Below, one piece after another: positions 23,817 through 35,124 of a DNA stretch of 64,000 bases (position 1 is the first letter of the stretch; every line of letters starts with the position of its first letter). This DNA comes from Pyropia yezoensis (Eukaryota; Rhodophyta; Bangiophyceae; Bangiales; Bangiaceae), in the NCBI GenBank assembly GCA_009829735.1, contig CM020619.1, positions 5,410,083 through 5,474,082 on the forward strand, in the 5' to 3' direction. The position numbers and the translations under genes are program-made. A model generated the notes under the pieces. That model was not told the origin of the DNA, did not search any database, and worked only from the letters and a program-made list of their open reading frames with translations.

Positions 23817-26800
23817 ATGGCCGGGAAGCTGTACATGCTGCCCACCCTCAGCACAACTGGAGCGGCGTACGCTGCGATCTCCACCCCATCCGCCACGGCC
23901 ACTGTCTGGCACCGGCGGTTTGGGCACCTCGGTACTACATCAATGGATCACACGTCAAAGGTGGTCGATGTCATGCGCCTGTAGAAGGCGGACCTGGAGA
24001 GGGTGCGCCAGGCCACCTGTGTCCCCTGCGTGGAGGGCAAGATGACGCGCGCCCCTTTCCAAGCGGCGGATGACTCGACGACTGAGGCCCTCGAGGTCAT
24101 CCACTCAGACACCTGCGGGCCCATGCCCAAGCCCTCATTGGGGGGCAACACCTAATTCACCACGGTCATCGACAAGCACACCCACTGGAAGGCGCTGGTG
24201 CCGCACAAGGTGCGCGGAGCGGCAAAAGACATTGTCATGAGCGTCGTCAACCGCTGGGAGAGGCAGACTGAGAAGAAGGCCAAAGTCATCGTCACTGACG
24301 GGGCAAAGGCCTACTTGGGGAACCGATGGGACGAGTGGACAGCGGACAAGGGGATTGAGCACGTTACGACGGCGCGCTACACCCCCGAGCAGAACGACAT
24401 TGCGGAGCGCTACAATCGCACTGTGATGGAGCGGATTGTGGCCATGCTGGCCGAGGCCAGGCTGGACAAGACGTGGTGGGCTGAAGCGGCCGTAACGGCC
24501 AACTACCTCACAAACCGCGTCCCTCAACGCGGAATGGCAACGACGCCGTACGAAGCGTTCTACGGGAAGAGGCCCAACGTTGAGCACCTGAGGGTATTCG
24601 GCTGCAAGTCATGGGCGTACAACCCGAAGGACGTGCGCAACAAGATGGAGCCGCGGGCCAAGGTAGGGGTGTTTGTCGGCTACGGGCGCGACAAGATGGG
24701 CTACCGCGTGCGGGTCGGGAACGAGGTGGTCACCAGCAGGGACGTTTTCTTTGACGAGTCTCTGACACCCTCCACCAAGGCTCTCCCCACGGGACGCACC
24801 AACGACTCTCCGGCGCACAGCACTGCCGAGACGGACCACAACGAGGCCGGGGACTACACGGATCTTCCACCGGTGGTTCCACCCAACGAAGCTGCAACGG
24901 TCCCTCCGCCAGGACCGGCGGGGAGCAATGTCAACATTGATGACGCCGTAGCAGCCGCAAAGCGGCTCGTCCGCGGCGTTGAGACCGACGACCCCGGAGC
25001 GCAGGACAAGATTTGAGAGTCGGACGAGTCCACCGGCAACGACACCGACAGTGAGACAGGGGGTGCGGGGACCAGCGGGGGATCAAGCCACAGCGGCGCT
25101 GAAGGCTCCCCCATGATGTCGCGGCACCCGTCTGGACTCCTACGGTCCAACCCGGCACGTCGTCATGGTCATGCTACCCAGGTGTGGGTCGCCCCTGTCG
25201 CCAAGAAGGTGATGGTGGCCGACGCCACAACAAACATCAGCAGCCGACGTACAAGGCGCGCCGTACCTGCGCCACGTACCCAGGTACCGATGACTGCCTG
25301 GGCGCTGGCAACCAGCGGGGCATCAACCGACAAGATGCGGATGGACCAGGCAAAGAAAGAGCCCGACTGGCCAGAGTTCGACAAGGCCATCCACGCGGAG
25401 GTCGATGCACTCTGGTCCAACAAGACTTGGCGACTTGTGAAGCGGGAAAGCGGCATGAAGATCACGCAAACCACCATGATCTGCGAGAGGAAGCGGGGTG
25501 CGACGGGGCAAGTCACCCGTCACAAGGGCCGCTACGTGGTGAGAGGGGACAAGCAGGTCTACGTGCTAGACTTCCTTGAGTGCTTCGCCCCCGTGGCACG
25601 GCATACCACCCTAGGCACCCTCTTTGCCACTGCAGCGGCAAAGGGGATGGTGATCGAGCAGCTGGACATCGAAACGGCGTTCTTGAACGGGGACGTGGAG
25701 GAGGTCATCTACGTGGAGCAGCCGCGCGGCTATGAGCGAGGCGACAAGTCGATGGTCTGCCAACTCATCAAGGCGCTGTACGGGCTGAAGAAGGCTGCGC
25801 GGCAGTGACATATCAAGCTGGCAGGCGTCCGCAAGAAGGCTGGCTTCATGCCGTGTACCTCGGACCCTTGCCTGTTTAAGGGCACTGTCAACGGGATGAC
25901 TGTCTATATCCTCATGTATGTTGATGACCTGCTGGTGGTCGCCAGCAGCGCGGACGCCGTGATGGAAGCGAAGCAGGGGGTCACGCAGTCGTTCAAGGCC
26001 AGGGAAATGGGGGAGCCCACCTATTTCCTGCGGTTGCACATTGACCGTGACCTAAGGAGCGGAACGATCAAGGTCGGACAGCGGCAGTACGTGGCCAACA
26101 TCTTGGGGCGGTTTGGTCTGAGCGAAGCCAACGCTGTGCACCTGCCGATGGGTACCGACACGCGCCTGGTCAAAGACGGCAACTCACTCCCTGCTGAGGA
26201 CCTCATGACTTACCAGGAGCTGGTTGGTGCCCTGCTCCACTTGGCAACATGCACCCGGCCGGACATCTCCTTTGTGGTGGGTCGACTGTACAGTTTTGTG
26301 AGCGCGCCGACGGTAGCACACCTGGCAGCTGCAAAACGCGTGCTGCGCTACCTGAAGGGTACCGCCTCAATGGCCCTCACGTATGGTCGGGCGGTGCCGG
26401 TCGTTGGGTACCACGATGCCGATTTTGCTGGCGACACCGACACGCGCCGATCAACCACGGGGTATGTCTTCACGATGCACGGGGCAGCCATCTCCTGGCT
26501 GAACAAGCGTCAATCGTCGGTCACCCTCTCCACCGCCGAGGCTGAGTATGTGGCGGCGGCCACAGCTGCACACGAAGCCGTGTGGCTGCACACCTTCATC
26601 CACGACCTGACGGGGGAGGCGTCGGCGATGGACATGCGGTGCGACAGCGAAAGCGCGATTGCAATGATGCACAACACGGTTGCATCCTCGAGGACGAAAC
26701 AAATCGCCATCAAGGAGCACTACGTGCGCAAGCGGGTTGCAGACAATACCCTCAGGGTGACGCACGTAACAACGGCGGACATTGCGGCGGACTCCCTCAC

Positions 26801-26867
26801 CAAGGCCCTTCCCCAAGACGCGTTCAAGGCGTGCCGGGAGAAGATGGGCCTTCATCCTACCCTCTAG
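23817..26867 (+). pseudogene. Copia-type pol (integrase, RT, RNase H) with four stops
   Basis: Ty1/copia polyprotein missing gag and protease. In one frame: GAG-pre-integrase zinc motif (WHRRFGHLG, CVPC), integrase core (HSDTCGP, VTDGAKAYLG, EQNDIAERYNRT), the YEAFYGKRP/LRVFGCK block, RT (DIETAFLNG, LMYVDDLLVV) and RNase H (YHDADFAGD, TAEAEYVAA) ending in KALP. The frame is interrupted by TAG 23982-23984, TAA 24153-24155, TGA 25014-25016 and TGA 25806-25808; the last replaces the Trp usual in RQWHxKL. The start is set at the first ATG of the homologous part. Sequence upstream is low complexity, so the element is 5'-truncated. Confidence 0.9.
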
Positions 26868-26888
26868 CGGACCACGACCGCGGGGGAG

Positions 26889-27483
26889 TGTTGTGGGGCG
26901 CCGGTGGGAGGGGGAGGGTGCTACGTACTTGCCCCTCCCCTGCCTGCGGCCCTGTCATTCCCCACGTGGCCGGCACCCGGCAGCTGCTGGGTAGCGGCGG
27001 TGCGGAACAGCAAGGGCTTTGCAGCTGGCGGTGGGCGACACCCGGAAGCGCCGGGTGTCACCGAAGGAAGCGCCGTCGCCCAACAGAGCGCTTGCGCCAC
27101 GGGAGACGGGCTGCAAACCTGGGGCGGGGCGGCAAGGTCCATGATTGATGGAAGGCACCCACGCCTCAGGACAGGCGGCGTGAGGCCGCTGACTGCCCTG
27201 CCATACAGGAAGGCCAGGCCTGCCGCGCGGGCAGGCGGCAACGCCTGCTTTGCAGGCACGGCCGGCTTGCCACGACCGGCAGCCAGGCGGCCGACGGACG
27301 GGGCGTGCCACACGGGCAGGCACAAGGCGGGGGCGGACCCCAGGCGGGCGGTCGTCGCCGAGAGGGTATATGAGGGACGCCGCCCGGGGATGAGCCCCGG
27401 ATAGCGGACGCGGAATAGAGACAGAACCCACTTTTAACTTCACCTTTGCTCTTGATAGTGGGCCGCGCGCGTGGTGACAACGC
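26889..27483 (+). repeat. Probable 3' LTR of the copia element
   Basis: Follows 21 bp after the pol stop. A purine tract (GGGGGAG) precedes TGTTGTGG, a typical copia LTR start. A TATATGA box lies at 27367. The end is placed at GACAAC, the expected mirror of GTTG, but there is no second LTR copy to confirm it. Confidence 0.55.
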
Positions 27484-29506
27484 TCGCTTGCGGTTGGGGG
27501 ACACGGCCCCCGTATCTTCCTACACCCCCCCCTCGCCGCTACTGGCGCCGCGTTTTTCGCCGCCTACGCCGCCCCCCCCCCCCCCCTTCCCCCGCACCCC
27601 CCTTCCCCCTAGCCCCTGCCCCAGCCCGCCGCTGTCGGCGCCTCGTACCCGTCATTGACGACGCCCGCGTATTTCTTGTTCTTTGGCGCCGTCGCCGCAC
27701 CCCCCTCCTTCTCCTTCCCATACCGTGTCTCCCACCCATCCGCGCGGTCGTCTCTGCCTCTGCCCGTCATCCCTTCCCGCCCCTCCCCACCTCGTCGCCT
27801 CCTACTCTTTTCCCGCTGAGCAACAGCCGCTCGCAACTGCCCCTCAGCTGACACTGCAGGGTTGAGCGCTCTCCTAGGGGCGGCGCCCCTCCCCACGTCG
27901 TCGTCGGTGCCACGCCGCTGCGCCCGGCAGCGGCGCCACCTCCTCGTCGGACTGCCTTCTACGCGTGCGGCTGGGCGGCGGCTGCTCGTGGCGGCCCCTC
28001 GCTCTCCCTCCTTGTCGCTGCCTCCCCCCCCCCCCCCCCCCCCCCCTCCCCCACGTCTGTGACATCGCGCACGCGAGTGGGGACTTCCGTCGGCCCGCGG
28101 CGACCGTCGCGCCCCTGTGCGGCACTGCGCTTCCTCCTGCCGGGCGCCGACCTGCCTTGCGGGCATAACCCCCCCAGTATTGGCGGCTGGTCCCCTGCGC
28201 AGGGCCGCCCGTGAGACGTTGGCGCCGCGCGTGGCCGCTTGACGCGGTCACCCCCCGGTGCGGCTCGCCGTTCCCCGTCATTGGCTGGACCCCCCCAGGT
28301 GACGCAGCTGCTGATGGCTCACCGCTCGTCGGTGACCTGCCGCTGTCGGCGCCGCCTTTTTTTTCTCTTTTTTTAATCATTTTTTTTTATACTTTTGGCG
28401 CCGTTGACTTGCCCGCCTAGCCCCCCCTTATAGCCCGCGCTGTTTCATTGGCGCAGGCTCGCCGCTGGCGGCACCGTGTGCCTCTATCAGGCGGCAGCGC
28501 TCTGCCCCCCCCAGCCACGCTCTCTGCAAATGCTATCTGGGGGGGCTGGCTCGCCTGTTGAGCCTCCGTAGAGTGGCTCGCCTACCTGCCGAGCCCACGG
28601 CGGGTGGCGAGCTCACAACGGGTCGCGCCCGAGAGTGGGGGTGAGAGGTCCTCCGCTCGGGGGGTTGGACGGAGACGACCGTGGCCTCTCCCGTCGCAGC
28701 TGGTACACGTGTTTTACGGAAGGGTGTTGGGAACCTGTTCCAATGCAGCCGCGGCGGACCGTCTTCATTATCGAGCTGTGGTGTCACCCGGCCAGAGCTC
28801 TCTGGTGGCTCTCTCTCACGCCCACTTTCCCGTGCATCCGTCGCTGCCGGCGGTGGCCAGCTGTGGCCCGCGCTCGATCTGTGTGCCACCGGTAGTAGCA
28901 GGGCGTGGGGGCTCCCGCGCTGGTCGCGCCGCACGTGCCGCGGTGACTGCCTCTCTCTGTTGGCGTGCCGCCGTGATGGCTTGAGTGCAGGCTTGACCTT
29001 CCCAGGCGGCAGCGGGGTCCCACCCTGGCACGGCTCACCATGCGAAGACTGTGGGCCGCCTGCGCGGGGCGGCGTGCCCGTCGGCTTGAGCGCAAGCGTG
29101 CGGGCTTTGCTACGGGAGCCGTCGGTAGCGCACTGGGAGCTGAGACGGAGGAGACATCGTCGACTACTTTGAAGGGCGCATCCCGAGCCAAGCCTGCCGA
29201 TGCTTCCACTGGCTGCACATTGGCGGCCGACAGGGTGGCGAGCGTGCCTGCCGCGGTCGCGGAAGACTCCGATGCGGCCGTTGAGGATGGAGCGGCAGCG
29301 CCTGCTCGTGGTGCCGGTCCCGTGGCACTTGTGGATGGGACGACGCGGCCTATCGGCTGGCACGCAGCTACACCAAAATAAGGGAACACATTGGGGATGC
29401 TGGTGGGCACTCCCTGCCGCGCTGCTGTGGCTGACCTCAGCGGGGGTAGCGCTCGCGGTGGCACCGCTGCAGGTTCTTGAGCAGCGCCCAGGCGGGATAA
29501 TGGGAT
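27484..29506. other. Unassigned stretch with a C23 run
   Basis: Contains C23 at 28024-28046 and a T-rich patch near 28360-28395. Overlapping open frames on both strands between 28530 and 29460 are moderately protein-like, but none has a recognised domain and the strand cannot be decided. No RNA gene seen. Confidence 0.4.
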
Positions 29507-30397
29507 GTGGAGTACCCGATTGCCACCTTTCGTGTGGTTTGGCGTGATTCCAAGGTCACCACACTGTCAAAAGGCACGGTTGTGTATGCATGCCTGGCGC
29601 GCAACCTGTACCTGGTCAAGGTGACGGCACAAGGGGACGTCTCCTGCTTGTACGGTCGATTTCTTCAAGGGGCACCTAACATGCATTCGTCTGCAGCGGG
29701 AGGACTCTCACCTGCGCTTGGCGGATGCGTCAGACGCTCAACGTGCGGGCATCGCTCTCAACGTTCGTACGCTCTTTGTACGCGGCATCGAGTCTGCGCC
29801 TACAGGGCCTGACCTGAACGCTTTTAAGGTTCTGCTGGAGGCGGACTGCGCGGGCGCTTGTGCAGCCTGAGTCAAGGCGGGGAAGCTTTTTACGTCTTTC
29901 TGGTTGTCATTGTTGGCCAGTGACGTCGAGGACAATGTTCAAAAGACGGCTGTGGAGCGTCTGCTCGAGAATGTGCAGCCGGCTGTGCCAACGACTCGTG
30001 GGCGAGTGCTTCAAGGTGTGGTGAAGCTGCTGGGTACAAGGGGTCGGTTGGCAATCCTCACTGGTGCCCGCTCGTTATCCCAGTCGCTGGTAGCATCCAA
30101 AAGTGGCGCAGACGTTCCAGGCGGGGTCGCGGAAGCAGTTGGTCAAGCCAGTGGAGTACCCGTGTTGGGGCCCGTCTTGCGCTTTTCCTGCTTGTTCGTC
30201 CAGGTGGCAGCTGTCGCCATTCGGACGGAGGAGAGGGATGGCTTACTTGAGGCGACGATGCAGCGGAGTTCCGCGTCGGCTCATCGCCTCCTCGAGACGA
30301 TAATCAAGACACTGCAGCTCCCTGCGACCGATTTCACCGCCATGTACGTCGAGGAACTGTCAGCACTGCTTCGTGATTTGGAGCTGCTCCTGGAAGA
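29507..30397 (+). pseudogene. Decayed gene for an alpha-helical protein of unknown function
   Basis: Protein-like sequence continues across a frameshift near 29655 (YPIATFRVVWRDSKV in the first frame, DFFKGHLTCIRLQRED in the second) and an in-frame TGA at about 29871-29873. The C-terminal ~170 residues (GQASGVPVLGPVLRFSCL, then amphipathic helices) resemble the four-helix N-terminal domains of MLKL-like and related adaptor proteins; this is pattern resemblance only. The 3' end runs straight into a gypsy RT fragment on the other strand, so the natural C-terminus is lost. No ATG start is visible. Confidence 0.45.
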
Positions 30398-30885
30398 GGT
30401 GCGTTCGTGATAGTGGCCTTGTTCAATGCTCGATAATCGATGCACAATCGCCAGCCACCGTCCTTCTTCGCTGCAAAGAGTACAGAGGAGCCCCAAGGTG
30501 AGGCGCTTGGTTGCATGAACCCCTTTCTTATGAGAGTTGCAAGTTGTGTCTTGAGTTCATCGAGTTCCCACTCAGATAGGTGATAAGTGCCACTGCGACT
30601 TGGTTCAGCGTCCTCCGTAAGCTTGACGCTAAGATTATGACTGCGTTCAGGAGGAAGTCCATCCGGAGGCTCTTCCGAGAAGACGTCGGCGTACTCCTTG
30701 AGAATCTCTTGGACGTCATTCTTGTCTTCAGCTGTTCCCACTTTGATTGCATTGAGTTCAAAGGTGCTGGAAGGATCTTCAGATTGCAAAAAGATGGCGA
30801 AGACAAGAACCTTTTGGATATGGTACTTTTCCCAAAAATGGCCACATCGTTGTGGGAACGCAACCTTCGACGCAACCAGCAGTCA
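30398..30885 (-). pseudogene. Gypsy reverse transcriptase fragment
   Basis: N-terminal RT portion of a Ty3/gypsy element from a lineage different from A, D, G and H. Visible: [14 protein letters not shown] with [15 protein letters not shown] (end of the protease-RT linker), [19 protein letters not shown], and [53 protein letters not shown]. It ends at NAPLP, before the palm active site. No other part of the element is nearby. Confidence 0.85.
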
Positions 30886-31189
30886 CACGTGGCCCTCTCG
30901 ATCGCGGGACTGGTCCTCATTTAATTGACCAATGCGAGCGCATTGCAGGCGCAGATCGCGACGGCCTGTGACGGTGATATTGAGCGAGCGGCCTGTCTCG
31001 ATCGGCTCGGTTCTGGCGCACTCGTCGGCCGCAACCCGTTTGTACGTCTTTTCTTGTTCTGGCTCCTGTGCTCGCGCCACGGCTGGCGCCCTCTCCGTCC
31101 TCATACCCCACGTGCAACGTCTGGCTCTTCTCGAGCTCAACGAACCACGCCCCACCTGTGACTCTGTCGCGGTTGGCGGTGCCCGTCCG

Positions 31190-31560
31190 CACCTCCCGGC
31201 CGCCCCCTGCCCGTCGCCGTCGGTGCCCTTCCTGCGTGTGACGGTGTCGCTGTTGGTCGTGCCCGGCCACTCCGCTCGGCCACCCCCTGCCCGTCGCCGT
31301 CGGTGCCCTTTCTGCGTGTGACGGTGTCGCTGTTGACGCCTTTTCCACGTGTGATGGTGTCGCTGTTGGTCGTGCCCGGCCACTCCGCTCGGCCACCCCC
31401 TTCCCGTCGCCGTCGGTGCCCGTTCTGCGTGTGACGGTGTCGCTGTTGTCGCCTCTTCCACGTGTGACGGTGTCGCTGTTCGTCGTGCCCGGCCACTCCG
31501 CTCGGCCGCCCCTGCCTATCGTTGTTGGCGCCCTTCCCACGTGTGAGGGTGCCGCTGTTG
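31190..31560 (+). repeat. Compound minisatellite of ~80- and ~33-bp units
   Basis: Units begin GTGTGACGGTGTCGCTGTTG. The long unit continues with a CGGCCACTCCGCTCGGCC segment; the short unit (GCCTTTTCCAC type) alternates with it in the later part. Open frames through it on the minus strand are made only of this repeat and I do not regard them as genes. It ends about 70 bp before the ATG at 31632. Confidence 0.8.
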
Positions 31561-31631
31561 GTGGTGTGCTGATTCGTGTCCCGTTCTGCCTCCTCTTTTG
31601 TTGCGACCACTGTGCTCTGGCCGCTCACATC

Positions 31632-32126
31632 ATGCGTGGGCGAGGGTCGGCGGACAAGAGCACGACGTACCGTACCTGCAGCAAATGTCGGTTCAGGTTC
31701 AAGACTGGCACGACGGGGCACAACTCGAAGAACTGCCCGCTCAACGACATGAAGTGCCGCTCACTGCTGCCGAGCACAAGCGAGCACCACAACGCGGCGC
31801 CCTGCCTGTCTGGCAATTGCTCGCATCACATGACGTGCTTGGTGTGCCACAAGAAGAGGCACGCAAACAGCACGCAGAAGTACAACCCGCTACGCTGGCG
31901 CATGAAGGATGGCAAGATCACCCGCTCCGACTACCAGCCCGGGCTCAAAGTGGACGACTTCGTCTGCGAGCACGTGCAGAGCACGGACGTGCAGCAAATC
32001 GTGGAGAACACGGTGGACGCGGCGACGGGGGCGGCGGTAGACAAGGCGCGTGACGCTGCTATGACGTCGACACTGCGAGCAACGTTCACAACGGAGGTGT
32101 TTCTGGTGATCAAACTGTGGCTTTGA
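31632..32126 (+). CDS. Cys/His-rich protein, 164 aa, probable zinc binding
   Basis: ATG at 31632. The N-terminal half has paired cysteines and histidines (CSKC, a NCPLNDMKC segment, CSHHMTCLVCHKKRH) suggesting two zinc-binding modules. A positively charged middle and an amphipathic helix follow. No family recognised. The stop overlaps the next ORF's start in TGATG (32124-32128), an arrangement that allows termination-reinitiation. Next to a minisatellite and an IS630 transposase, so it may be mobile-element cargo. Confidence 0.5.
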   Translation: MRGRGSADKSTTYRTCSKCRFRFKTGTTGHNSKNCPLNDMKCRSLLPSTSEHHNAAPCLSGNCSHHMTCLVCHKKRHANSTQKYNPLRWRMKDGKITRSDYQPGLKVDDFVCEHVQSTDVQQIVENTVDAATGAAVDKARDAAMTSTLRATFTTEVFLVIKLWL

Positions 32127-33844
32127 TGGATGCGCGGCGATCAAAGGCTTCCGTCCTCAGCGACAAGAATCAAGCCAATTTTGACAGTGTGCGGCGCCAC
32201 CGCAAGCGCGGCGCCGTCGGCGCTAGCGCAGCGGCAGCTTACGAACAAGAAGGCAGCTTCAGCGACATGGACGGGAAGGACGACTCACGTGACAGCTCCA
32301 GCACAGGCGGAGACAGCCGACGCGTCCTGACAAGGAAAGCTGTTCTACTGCAGACGAGGCGGGAGCTGATGGCGCATCTGGCAGCACGTAAGACAAGGAC
32401 GTCATCCGCAGCGCGTGCCGTAGTCAAGGCACGAGGGGCTCCTTCTGGTGGGCGTGGCGGCGCCGGATCGTCACACAAGACACCGTCCGCTCACTCACCG
32501 TCTGGCCGTTCGCCCGCGACACAGTGGCCCAGTCGCAAGGGCAAGGGCACTCGCAACAACAACGATGTGCACGTGGTGTCTGACTCCAGTGGCTCTGCTG
32601 ACGGGGGACGCAGCTGGCCGACGGGCTCTTGGGAGCGGTTTTCGGCGCTGTTGTCGCCCATTGAGTGGCACCCTCTGTCATCGCTGACGCCGACGGGGCT
32701 GGCAGAAGCTGTTCTCGTCGCCGCCTGTCAGCTACCCATCGAGGAAACAGACGATGACGGGCGCAATATGGTGACACAGGTGGCGCTGAAGCTGGGCTTG
32801 CGCGGGTATGTCATGTCATGCGGGCAGTACTCAGCAGCTCACATTGCGGAGTTCTTGTGCAACAAGATTCCGCCGATGATGAAGGAGATGTACCTGCCGT
32901 GCGTGGCGGGTGGCATTCTAAAAGTCCATACACAGGCAGCTGCAGCTGCAGAGCGCCACGCCGATACACAGTCACTCCCACCTGTTATTCGAGTTCGGCC
33001 GCCGCCTCGTGGGCGTCCTGCTGTCAACGTTGCCGATCCTGTCGACGTCAACGCAGTGTCATCCACCGGTAGACGTGGCGGCACACACACATCTACTGAG
33101 CCGGTCGGAGAAGATGCCGTTGCGGGCGGCGCTGCCGCGGATGACACGAGTGTGCGGGCACCGCCCTCGGCTGGCCCAGCAGCTGTGATGCAGCCTGCTG
33201 GCGCGGGTGTTTTCGGGCGGCCTGTGGTCTTTGGTGAGTTGAGTGGGTCTCCAGATGCGACAGGGAGTCTACCGGTTGCTGCCCTCTCTGTGCAGCGGTT
33301 AAACTCCAACCTGTGTGGCGGCCGCGCTGCACGTGCACCTGTGACAGCACCCGTTCCAAGCGGAGCTCGTGTTGGAGCGACGCCCATGTACGGCCAGACG
33401 CCCGACCACTCCCTTGCCTATGGTGGTCTCGGCCCTGGCGTGAATGTACGGCGTGTTGGGGATTTCTCCCAACCGATGCAGCCGGTGAGCGGCGGTGGTC
33501 CTGCTGCTGCTTGTCTGCAAGTCTCTGGGGTTGCTGTGTCTGCTGTGCCCGCAGCTGCTTCTGCCTTTGAGGTCGTGGCCGCACCCGCTGCGTTTTATGA
33601 TGGGACACCCGGCGGTCCCACTCCTGCTGCTGCTTGTGTGCAAGTCTCTGGGGCTGCTGTGCCTGCTGTGCCCGCAGCTGCTCCTGCCTTTGAGGTCATT
33701 GCCACTCCCGCTGCCTGTTATGATGGGACACCCGGCGGTCCTACTCCTGGTTTTGCGCTCGAGGCCAGGTCACAAGTGTACCCGTCAATGCACTGCGTCG
33801 GCATGAAGGTGTGGGCGCGAAGACGTCGGCGCCTGCGGCGGTGA
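32126..33844 (+). CDS. Unknown protein, 572 aa, with internal repeat
   Basis: ATG at 32126 sharing its A with the previous stop. Residues ~1-150 are Arg/Ser/Lys-rich and basic. A globular-looking segment around residues 170-270 (ERFSALLSPIEWHPLSSL, KLGLRGYVMSCGQYSAAHIA) is followed by a Pro/Ala/Val-rich region with two 41-residue repeats. It ends in an Arg-rich tail. No domain recognised. It converges on the IS630-type transposase gene. Confidence 0.5.
   Translation: MDARRSKASVLSDKNQANFDSVRRHRKRGAVGASAAAAYEQEGSFSDMDGKDDSRDSSSTGGDSRRVLTRKAVLLQTRRELMAHLAARKTRTSSAARAVVKARGAPSGGRGGAGSSHKTPSAHSPSGRSPATQWPSRKGKGTRNNNDVHVVSDSSGSADGGRSWPTGSWERFSALLSPIEWHPLSSLTPTGLAEAVLVAACQLPIEETDDDGRNMVTQVALKLGLRGYVMSCGQYSAAHIAEFLCNKIPPMMKEMYLPCVAGGILKVHTQAAAAAERHADTQSLPPVIRVRPPPRGRPAVNVADPVDVNAVSSTGRRGGTHTSTEPVGEDAVAGGAAADDTSVRAPPSAGPAAVMQPAGAGVFGRPVVFGELSGSPDATGSLPVAALSVQRLNSNLCGGRAARAPVTAPVPSGARVGATPMYGQTPDHSLAYGGLGPGVNVRRVGDFSQPMQPVSGGGPAAACLQVSGVAVSAVPAAASAFEVVAAPAAFYDGTPGGPTPAAACVQVSGAAVPAVPAAAPAFEVIATPAACYDGTPGGPTPGFALEARSQVYPSMHCVGMKVWARRRRRLRR
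33500..33745 (+). repeat. Two in-frame 123-bp tandem repeats
   Basis: Direct repeats with a period of 123 bp (41 codons) starting at 33500 and 33623, lying inside the 572-aa ORF. Differences are mostly single substitutions. Keeping the frame suggests a coding repeat. Confidence 0.9.
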
Positions 33845-34089
33845 CGTACACGTCGCGGACTTCGCATGTGATGTGCTTTTGCACGCGGCAAGGGTGTGTG
33901 TTAGAATTTGCGCGGGGGTCTAAGCGTGCGCAGTGGCTGGGGGGGGAGGGCAGCTGCGGGCGCCCAACGGCAGGCGCCCGCCACTACAGGCACAGGAGAA
34001 TGGAATGCATGCGCGGTCATCGCCGTCTTGCCAGTGACGCCAGATCTCTTTTTTTATCTCTATGTGTGCAACAGCCGTTCTGCGGCTGT

Positions 34090-35124
34090 CTACTGCAGCA
34101 ACAATGCATCCATGTTCATCTGCACTCGCACGAACTGTCCCATGACTTGCGCGTGTGTCAGCATCATCACCGCGTCGGCCAGCAACCGTCGAGGCTTGTC
34201 CAGATACTGACTGTCAAAGTAGAAAAGGTCGCGGATGTGCCTCTTCAATTCATTGAACACCCCCTCGATAGGTTGAAGGTTGGGGGAGTAGGCGGGGAGC
34301 CTGATGTAGTACACGCCATTCTCCTGCAGGAAGTCGTCCTCTTGCTGGTCATGGATGCCAGCGTTATCGAACAACAGCACGCTGTTGGCCGGCTGCAGGT
34401 CCCACGGCAGGTTGGGCTGGTACTTCCCTATCGCCTCCACTTGCATCAGGTCTTCCAGGAACACCCGCCAGTCATCCGAGTTTTGGGCAGGCCCCAACAC
34501 CGCCGTCTGCATCCCTTGAACACCCGCGCTGGCGCTGACCGCCATCATCGTGCTCGTCCTCGGAATGGTACATGGGTCTCGGTCGAGCAGCACGCACGAG
34601 ATGTTGCGCTGCCACCTGCCGTACTTCCTGTACGAGTCCTCACCCGATTTATGCGTCTCGTCGATACTGACGATGCACCGCATTGATATCTGGCTCATGG
34701 TCTGCGCGAACTGCCGCTGGTTGTTCAGGTTGCGCTCATGGAACAGCCTCTCAATCTTGTTCCGCGTATAGCCATGGTAGCGTAGCACACGGTAGACAGT
34801 GGCGGCGATGGCGCGGACGTCGGCGTACTCGTCAGACATGCTTCTCAGCTCCTTTAGAAGCTTGACGTGGTCCTTCAGGAACGCAGCCGGTTCTGCCTCT
34901 ACCAGGTGCTTCACAGCAGCAGCGAGCGGAGACGAGAAGATGGCGGCGACAAAGTGCGCGTTCTCACGCTCCTCACTCTGCCACACTGTCCCCGCGTCCT
35001 CCCACCGGCCAATTCAGCGGCGCAGAGACCGGGGCGAGCAGCCGATGATGTCTGCCACGTCCTCCTGGTTGTATTTTTCGGAATACAATCGGAGTGCGTG
35101 CAGTCTCTCCTGCTCAGAGAACAT
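34090..35124 (-). pseudogene. IS630/Tc1-type transposase with one in-frame TGA
   Basis: DDE transposase, about 344 codons. The ATG at 35124 opens an N-terminal helix-turn-helix (EDVADIIGCSPRSLRR). TGA at 35014-35016 falls where family members have Trp (RRW), so TGG to TGA is likely. The rest is open to 34090. Catalytic motifs: SIDETH (Asp), LLFDNAGIHDQ (Asp) and PAYSPNLQPIEGVFNELKR (Glu). A different subfamily from the transposase at 7121. Inverted repeats not located. Confidence 0.85.

Noticed and set aside
31190..31560. CRISPR-like array
   Set aside because: Repeats are contiguous 33- and 80-bp units without unique spacers, in a eukaryotic context.
30883..31721. Minus-strand frames rich in His/Arg/Thr repeats
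   Set aside because: Entirely translations of the minisatellite at 31190-31560.
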